From Selaginella moellendorffii (taxonomy: Eukaryota > Streptophyta > Lycopodiopsida > Selaginellales > Selaginellaceae): 64,000 bases of DNA. The translations under genes were made by a program, and so were the position numbers. Shown one piece after another: positions 55,688-64,000 of this stretch (position 1 is its first letter; every line of letters starts with the position of its first letter). The stretch covers positions 1,371,309-1,435,308 of the forward strand of contig NW_003314267.1 in assembly GCF_000143415.4 (NCBI RefSeq), in the 5' to 3' direction. Below the pieces are notes generated by a model. That model saw nothing but the letters and a program-made list of their open reading frames with translations, was not told the origin of the DNA and did no database searches.

Positions 55688-56792
55688 AGTAGCACATGTA
55701 GTTTTTACACTTTATCCTATAGTAATTTATCATAAAATAACCACAAAGTGGAACTTAAACCCTCTATATGCCACATGTTATATGCCACGTGACACATGCC
55801 ATGTGTTTAATGGATAGTGGTGTAGAACCCAAACTTCAAGGCCTTGGGCCATTGAACAAAGGAATGAAGCTAAATTCCTAAGCATGGGGCCAAGGAGCAA
55901 TAAAACTAGACCATGAAGCAACTCTTAAACATATAACCCAAGGAGCAAAAAGATAGAAGTATGGAGTGATTTGGAATAGTCCTAGAGCATTCAACATCCC
56001 AATACCAGAACCAATACGCAAAATGAAGCCAAATGAAATCTGGTGCTATTTCAACATATTGGTGGCTTAACGTAAGGATATAGATACTCTACCAATTAGC
56101 ATGGTATGGAACTTAGGCTTAGACCCAAGTTGGACGTAGAACAAAGGCAAGCATGCAAGCAGAAGTTACACTATGCTTTAGATTGGTCAATCATACCCAA
56201 CCTACCCATTATCCCTACTATTCATTTGGAACCCCTATAGCCTCCCCCCCTTGAAGAACACACACTTTGGGCTTAAGCCTCCCTTAGTATCAAGAATTAG
56301 TCTCTAGGACAAGCTTGAAACTTACTGAGTATGGAATGACCTTAGATTGCGAATTTAGACACGGGACGAACACCATTATATTTAAAACAATTTCTACATT
56401 CTATAGATATGCCAAATGAACAAATCTAAACACTTTCCATAAATAGCATTTAGGACCGAAATGAGACTAACACAAAGGGCATGATAAGCTATCATATAGC
56501 GATTATTGAGAGACCAAGCTCAATATTGCGGGGGTTCCCAACACTAGCAAGTGTAAGTGAACATCATGAATTTCTCGTCACCATATATACTTGACTAAAT
56601 GACAATTTAGGATTTCCTTCCTTAGTGCCCTTCCAGTCTAAGTGCACATGTGATGACCAGTTTCTCAACTAGCTTAGGTGGAGACTGATAAACGATTTAG
56701 CAATACCGACTTCCTACCGTTGTGGCAGTAAAGAAAGAATATCTGCAAAGACTAGTCGATAACTTTTGATACCCGAAATCACATTTGCGACA

Positions 56793-58629
56793 CTGCCCCC
56801 CCCCCCCCCTAAGGAAAATCGACATCCTCATCAATGCATACTCCAATCTAGACCACCAGCAAGAAAACAACTTTAGAAAAAGTTCACAATGATCACACTA
56901 TGTGAGAAATGCACCAACTTAAATGAGTTAGGGTAACCTCTTTGTCTAATGTGATACCAACTCAGACACCTTTTGGCCATTGCCGACAAAGAAATGACCA
57001 ACAGAGGTAGCCACCCTTGCTACTTTGGGTGTCACCCAGCTTACAAAAGTGTGACACACCCCTGCCCGTAGGGACACAAAGAGATAAGCTAGAGGCCCCA
57101 ACCCTCTTGAGCAAAGAAACCAAACCTATCAATAAGGTTTAGATAGACTACTGTAAACAAGCAATTAGAGTTGTTTACACAGTCACGCCCTTTGAACGGA
57201 ACAAGGAACATCGATAAAGAGGTGAGTTATGTGACCAATCAACAATAACTACCCCATGATTAAAAATTTCACTATGCACATGAAGTGCGGAAGCCAATCT
57301 ACCTATACTAGCCCAAACTCAAAGATCAATAGATGGACAATATCAAAGTCATAAACAATAATATCTTAGAAACTTAATTATTAGTGAATAAATCTTAGAT
57401 TAAAACACTAATGTCTTCCAAGTAAGTTATCATCCGATAAACCAGTATTATAGTATAGGAACCACCAAGATCACTATAATTGGAAAATATAACATTCATT
57501 ATCTAACAAAATTTAATAGCAAGTATATCATCAAGTAAACTCAATGAGAAAACTTAACTACCGAAGATTGTAAACAGTATGCCAAACAACTTACCAAAGA
57601 TAACTCAAAGAACACAAAGTATCATCGACTAAGAAGAAAAATGCTCACAAATGTATCCCAAAGGTAATAACATTCAATCTATCAAAACCAACTATAGCAA
57701 TAATCAACAGAACAGAGTGAATGCCACAAAACCAACAAACATTTATTTATACCAACTATCGCACTAGCCAAGCTTAATAGATATCGGTCAACAATACGAA
57801 GGAATTCAAGTTGCTTAAGCAAGTGTTAGCAACATCTTACCAATGTCTCAAACCTAAAAGACCAATCCAAAACAAACCATAAGGAACATGTAGTAATGCA
57901 AAAAGGTATAAACCATCAAAGAGAATAATTAACTATCATGAAAGATCATTAATCATCTCATCAATAGAAAGATGCATAATCATTGTCGAAAAAATAATCT
58001 ACCATCATGAAGAATGGCAAATCATTCAACATAATAATAATTTAGCAAAATCTTTAACAAGGATAATCAATTATCTTAGATAATAGTCAATCACTACCAA
58101 TGATTGCCAGATGCAAGTATTAACCTCAACATTAAAGTTATGAGCTATAATGCCTTCCTCAACAATTCTTAACAAATGGAATAATAAGCATGAAAACTCT
58201 AAAAACCAAAAGCTTGAAAAAGTCTATAACCAAGTCTTGCCTAATAGTGATTATAAGTCTCGCATGAACTAACTTTAATGCTAAAGAAGAAATTAAGGTA
58301 CAACCTACAATATCCTCCTCAACACATAAGTTACCTTCATAATACAAAGTTAATGAAGAGCATATTTGCATCAATCCAAAAGCCAAACACAATGGAGTTA
58401 TGCTCAACAAGTGATTATCAAATTGATCTTCCACGAATCCATCTATAGCAAAACATAACTCACTTTATAATAAACACAAAAAGAATCATCAATAATCAAT
58501 ATATTCCAACTCAAATCCAATAAGGATTCAAACATTCTAATATCGATCACTAACTCTACCTCTTGTAAAGTTAGTATAGTCCACGATTGAATCACTTTTC
58601 AAGGAAAAACTCAAAACTCAACCCCTACT
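56793..58629. other. Element F internal segment 1, non-coding
   Basis: Starts with a C-run (minus-strand G-run, polypurine-like) beside the LTR. AT-rich with short frames only; the 91-codon minus frame at 58159 is Leu/Ile-rich and shows no family motif. Confidence 0.55.
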
Positions 58630-59021
58630 TGTAGCATATGTGATTTTTACCCTTTATCTTATAGTGATTTACCATAGGATAACCACAAAACAAAACCTAA
58701 ACCCTTTATGTGCCACATGTCACATGCCACGTGTCCATAGGACAGTGGTGTAGAACCCAAGTTTCAGGGCCTTGGGCCATTGAATGAAAGAATAAAGCTA
58801 AACTCCCAAACATGGAGCCAAGGAGCGATGGAACTGGACCATAGAATAACTCCCAAGTATACAACTCAAGGAGAGAAGGGACAGGAGTACGGAGTAACTT
58901 GGAACAGTCCTAGAGCATTCAGCATCCCAATGCTAGGATCAATAAGCAAAACGGAGCCAAATGGAGCCAAACAGAGTCTAGCGCTATTTCAGTATAATGC
59001 AACCCCCCTCCAGTTTAGGGT

Positions 59022-59495
59022 TTGTGTTAGTCTGATTCTGGTCTCAAATGCTATTTACGGAAAGTAGTTTGTGTTAGTCTCATTTTGGTCTCAAATGCTA
59101 TTTACGGAAAGTGTCCAAATTTGCTTCTTTGGCATATCTATGGAAAGTAAAGATTGTTTTGAACATAATGGTGTTCGTCTCGTGTCCAAATTTGCAATCG
59201 AAACTTACTAAATATGGAATGTCTCTAAATGGCAAATTTGGACACGAGACGAACCCCCCCCCCCTCAGGAACGCACGCTTTGGGCTTTCACCTTTAACCA
59301 TCCTTAGTACCAGAAGTTAGTCTTTGGGACAAGCTTAAAACTTACTAAATATGGAATGTCTCTAGATTGCAAATTTAAATATGAGACGAACACTATTGTG
59401 TTCAAAACAATCTTTACTTCATAGATATGCTAAATGAGCAAATTTGGACACTTTCTGTAAATAGCATTTGAGACCAGAATGAAACTAACACAAAG
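59022..59495. repeat. Long inverted repeat inside LTR2 of element F
   Basis: About 59064-59200 reverse-complemented matches about 59353-59495 (TTGAGACC, CTAACACAAA, TTCAAAACAATCTTTAC, GAGACGAAC) over roughly 140 bp. A short direct repeat of the outer part lies at 59020-59110. It accounts for the extra length of this LTR compared with LTR1. Confidence 0.8.
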
Positions 59496-59840
59496 GGCAT
59501 GATAGCGAGGGTGTTTAGCAAACATAGTAAGGTATCATCCAGCGATATTGAGAGATTAGTCTCAATACGTGAGGGTTCTTATCACTAGCCAGTGCAAGAC
59601 ACAATGAGACGGGAACTCCTTACTAGGCTAAATATGCTTAGCTAATAGCACGTAGGAATTCTGTTTTTATGCTCGTCTGGTTTAAATACACTCGAAATGT
59701 CCAATTAACTCCACTAGCACAAGAGGGATTGATAAAGGGTCTAGCAATACTTACCTCCTGCCGTCGTGGCAGTAAGTAAAGAGTGTCCGTAAGGACTAGA
59801 TAATAGGTAACTTTCAATACCCGAAATCACATTTGCAACA

Positions 59841-62800
59841 CTACTAAACAATCCCATTTAGAATACAATTAACTCAACTTGCTACTTAGTTCATTTGAAC
59901 GTCAATACAATTGTTAATTAGAAAATGCACAAATGCCAATAACACAAAGCTACAACTAAATCATCAACACTATCTTTATCAAGACTAATGAAACTCAATA
60001 TCAATCATAAGGAGAGACATCTCACTTCACTCAAATCTCAATACCAATAATGTCAATAATAATGCATCGCTTTAATGCCATCAACACAATAATAAAGCTA
60101 ATAGAAAGCATGAGTGAATCACTATTCAAATCTCTCTAACAACCAAACTAACCAAATTCGAAGATACCTTAATTAATATCTGAGACCAATCTTTCAACAA
60201 TACTTTGTTTTAGATAACACATCATCAAGAAGTGATTCACCATATCTAAAACTCAATGAAATTTAACACTATAGACTAAATGCAACCAAATAATATCAAT
60301 AGAGGTAGAGTTGATATGCCAATATGGAAAACCCATATAAGTTTAATGATACGATGCTCCACAATACCATCTGGTAAAACAAGCCTATCACCAATAAAAA
60401 TTCATTGAGTGAAGCAAGTGTTAACAATCCTTGACAAAGTGTATAAACAATCACTAAATGCAAAGCAATTAGCAATCACTCTTCAACTTGCTTTCACAAG
60501 ACCCAAATACTAAACTCATGTCATTGAGTCACATACTTGTGCAACATGAATGTAATACCTTAGATACAAGATATAGAAACATGAACAAGCATGAACTAAA
60601 TGACCACTTGAATCCAACTCAACCGTAATAAGCTCACTAATGCATTTAGCCAATAGCTCTAAGCATGCTTTAAAGAGGTTAGCTATGCATAATCAATACT
60701 TAGTTGAAACTAAAGTGAAGACCATGAGATGGACCTATATTAGTATACAACCTCCTCATAAACAAAGCTATAGGATGGGTACCAATATCTCAATCTTAAA
60801 CAACTAAATTGAACATCACCATCCTCAACCAAGGCACAAGGCCACCAAAACCAAGTCAAGATTAATGAAAACTCACTACTCTCATAGAGTTTAACGAAAT
60901 GTAAGATGCAATCTACTACCAAGCATAATACTACAGAAGAAAGGCACAAGATCACCTTTCCTAAAAAAATGCAACGACCACTTTTCTATACCAACTTTAG
61001 ACTCTATCCAATTTAATTGCCTTAGCCCCAAAAGTTAAGATCCCTTTCAGGTTACAACATACATACTAAGGTCTAAGCTAACTAAAGTCAACTTCAACCT
61101 TTTCACTAGTTTGTACTAGCTTATAAAAACAGAAAAGTTTTCGGACAAAATGATTAACAGATCAGCTATTGGAAAAGTCTAAGAAAATTTGTGGGAAATT
61201 CCATCCTAAAGAAAGAATGACTCTAAGTCCAAGAATGCAAACTTTCAAGACTCAACCAACTTCCTCCTACTAACAATTTCAAATAAGTTCACCTCAACAC
61301 CAATTCTTATGATCCATAATATGCTTAAGCCTCGAACATTATGCTCATATTTCTGACATCCAACACCGACATCCGTAAAATGCAAAATGAATATCTAAGA
61401 CTTGACCACGAAAACCATATCTTCGGATATCTATATTGCATTAACACTCTTCTTCAACCACCTTCAAGATCCAATGTGAAGCTAAAACACTAACAAGAAA
61501 ATGATATTGAAAATCAAGGTATAAGGAGAATTCCTCATCACTCGAAATAACAATACCACTTCCATTGACACAAGTGCTAGTGATGTTAATGCCTTAACTA
61601 CACATCTTCTCCATCCAACAATTTATTCCAAGTGCTAACAAATAAACCGACGAGCTATAGTAAATGAATGTTACAACCCTTTTCCAACACCTTAATGGGC
61701 AAACTCCCGAGAAAACAAGGTATTAACTTAAACTTAGGATAATGGATCACCATTGAGAATCTAGTCAAAGCTATTCCAATGCTATTACATGCAAGTAAAC
61801 TAGCTTCACTATCAATCATTTTGGGGTTGATCATCGAATAACCAAGCAACTTCGTAAACACATTGTTCATTATCACATAGATATGATATAAGTATCACAA
61901 TGACTTAATCATCAATTAAGAAACACCACGAGCAACACCTATATCATTACTTCAAAGGTTTATATAACTATCAAGTGCCAATTCAATACGATAAAATGCA
62001 ACATAAATGCCACATTCCACCAATAGAAATTTACAACACCCAACACTATTAACTTTTGTTCACAACATGGACAAGCTCATGCCACTCTCTTTTCGACTAA
62101 ACTCAAAACTAATCCAACATCAAACTACTCAAGGAGCAATAGCAAGGTTCTTCAGAAAAGAATTAAGTATTGCAACCCAAGTCTTTCAATAGTAAGCCTA
62201 GACAAAATGGTTTAGCGCTTCATTGCTATCCATCCCAAAACTCACCATTTATAAAACAATTATAACCAAGATGCATCAAAATAGAGACTCTTGATTGCAT
62301 AATGTGAACACGGGTAATGAGTTAACATATCATTACAAATCATCTCTCCAAAAAGAGAAGATAATTTATGTGTCTGATCCTTCATTTCTGATGATTCTTT
62401 TTTCAATCTCATCTTTGACTAAACCTCAAGCTTATGTTTGCACTACCTTCAGTCCAATCCAAGAAAAGTTTATGAGAGAGCACAACAATGACTACTTGAA
62501 CCAATAGACTAATCCCTACAGTCTTTATTGACCCACTTATAATCATGCCTAGGAAGGATCCACTAGTGCCATGCTAAATAGCTATAGACCAGCCTATTTA
62601 CCACTCAAAGCAAACCCAGGGGAGGTTTTACTTTCACCCATGGTACATGGAACAACTCATGGAACCACCAATAGGTTAACATTAATCCTGCTAACTCAAA
62701 GTGTAACCTCGAGTTGCTAATGCACCTCACTCACGAGCCCAAGCAAACTCATGTTAATATGCCTCATTCATGAGCCCAAATGTAAACTCATGTAAATAGA

Positions 62801-62996
62801 GCATCTTAGTCCATCTTATGAGCCCAAGAGCAAATGGTATAAAAAGGTAACCAAAATTTATACCCAAGGAACAATTACGTAGCCTTTGCACTCAAATGTG
62901 TACTCACTCAGATTATCATTTTCATCTCTACATAACGAGACTAATTGCCCAATCTTATTGAATAGTACTCGTTGAGACTCTACCTCAGATACCAAA
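59841..62996. other. Element F internal segment 2, non-coding
   Basis: AT-rich, no frame above about 73 codons, no retroviral motif. Ends at the initiator-Met-like primer site. Confidence 0.55.
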
Positions 62997-63795
62997 TGTA
63001 GCACACATAGTTTTTACCCTTTACCCTATGGTGATTTTCCATAGAATAACCACGAAGTGGAACATAAACCTTTATGTGCCATGTGTTATATGCCGTATAA
63101 CACATGCCACATGTCCAATGGACAGTGGTGCGAAACCCGAGCTTCAAGGCCTTGGACCATTGAATGAAGGAATGGAATTAAACTCCTAAGCATGGGGCTA
63201 AGGAGCAACGGAATCAAATGGATGCTCTAGGATTGTTCCAAGTTACTTCGTGCTCCTGTCCCTTTGCTCCAATTAGGACAAGCTTGAAACTTACTAAATA
63301 TAGAATGTCTCTAGATTACGAATTTAGACACAGAATGAACACCATTGTATTCAAGATAATCTCTACATTCCATAGATATGCTAAATAAACAAATCTAAAT
63401 ACTTTCTATAAATAACATTTAGGACTGAAATGAGACTAACACAAAGGGCATGATAGGAAAGGTGTTTGGCAGACACAATAAGCTATCATCTAGCAAATAT
63501 TAAAGGACCAAGCTCAATATTGCAGAGATTCCCAACATTAGCAAGTGCAAGTCAACATCATGAGTTTCTCGTCACCGTGTTAAGTATGGTTGACTAAATG
63601 ATAACTTAAGATTTCCTTTTTTAGTGCATTTCCAGTTTAAGTGCACATGTGATAACCAGTTTTTCAACTAGTTTAGGCGAAGACTAATAAAGGATTCAGC
63701 AATACCAACCTCCTACTGTCGTGGCAGTAAGGAAAGAATATCTGAAAAAACTAGCTAATAGGTAACTTTTGATACCCAAAGTCACATTTGTGGCA

Positions 63796-63920
63796 ATATT
63801 AATGTAGTGAGATTTTAATAGCCATCAAATTTGTTTTCATTTATACCACTCACTTTTGTATATAAATTATAGTTTTCTGGTTAATCATTATATATTCCAT
63901 TTATTCCATACACTCACAAT
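63796..63920 (+). repeat. Decayed fragment of the short gypsy LTR
   Basis: ATATTAATGTAGTGAGATTTTAATAGCC to ATACACTCACA, a diverged version of 9490-9629. Together with 54733-54869 it brackets element F. Confidence 0.7.
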
Positions 63921-64000
63921 ATTATATATATATTAATAATATTAATAATTTAACAAAATAATAAATTAATTTGTGAGGTACAAGTTAATGCTATTGTAAT

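Larger units (their letters stand above)
55688..63795 (-). mobile_element. Element F: non-coding LTR family, three LTRs and two internal segments
   Basis: LTR copies 55688-56792, 58630-59840 and 62997-63795 share TGTAGCA...starts, the CACATG/CCACGTG block, AAGCCCAAAG, and ...CACATTTGCGACA ends. LTR3 is preceded by GATACCAAA (minus TTTGGTATCTGAGG), an initiator-Met-like primer site, so LTR3 is a 5' LTR on the minus strand. Internal segments 56793-58629 and 59841-62996 are AT-rich, non-coding and not obviously alike, so this may be two elements or a rearranged one. Confidence 0.65.

Overview
The window looks like draft nuclear DNA of a lycophyte, most likely Selaginella (S. moellendorffii type). 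I infer this from four things: a PLS-class PPR gene built from AYAQNGHL-type repeats, GT-AG introns of only about 40-70 nt, plant telomere-type TTTAGGG tracts, and a dense stack of nested LTR retrotransposons with one assembly gap (45169-45760). I saw no tRNA, rRNA or CRISPR.

Region 1 (1-9450) is the gene-bearing part. It holds a PPR gene (252-2762, +), a decayed copy (about 2990-3330) and an intact copy (4463-4938, -) of a small unknown two-exon gene, a pair of G-boxes, and a divergent proteasome-beta-like gene (6030-8193, +) whose first and last exons have been duplicated in tandem. Region 2 (9455-11650) is a truncated Ty3/gypsy element with a very short LTR.

Region 3 (12072-35049) is the main discovery candidate: a DNA transposon of about 23 kb, or about 13.9 kb without a nested retroelement. 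It is bounded by 26-bp terminal inverted repeats matching at 24 positions. It carries two long genes, transcribed away from each other from the middle. One encodes a DUF7869-like, RNase H-type transposase candidate (minus strand, ending near the left side). The other is a nine-exon gene of about 1645 codons with a ParB/Srx-like domain, a degenerate amino-methyltransferase-like motif, an acidic stretch and an FCP1-like HAD phosphatase domain (plus strand, ending near the right end). About 24 copies of a 22-bp palindrome are scattered through it, in introns, exons and spacers. A chromodomain Ty3/gypsy element (A, 16643-25730, target duplication ACATG) is inserted in it and itself carries a solo LTR.

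Region 4 (35055-54732) is a nest of one LTR family. Element B (36034-49599, target duplication CATTG, no coding capacity) sits inside an older relative (E). B in turn contains a young gag-only element C (41355-47096, target duplication GTCCC). An inverted relative (G) and another LTR follow. These LTRs vary in length because of a 12-bp minisatellite. Region 5 (54733-64000) is AT-rich, with three LTRs of another non-coding family (F) and no credible gene.

The coding remnants of the gypsy elements and of the giant transposon are broken mainly by stop codons that one C-to-T change explains (CAG to TAG, CAA to TAA, CGA to TGA). This fits decay under DNA methylation.
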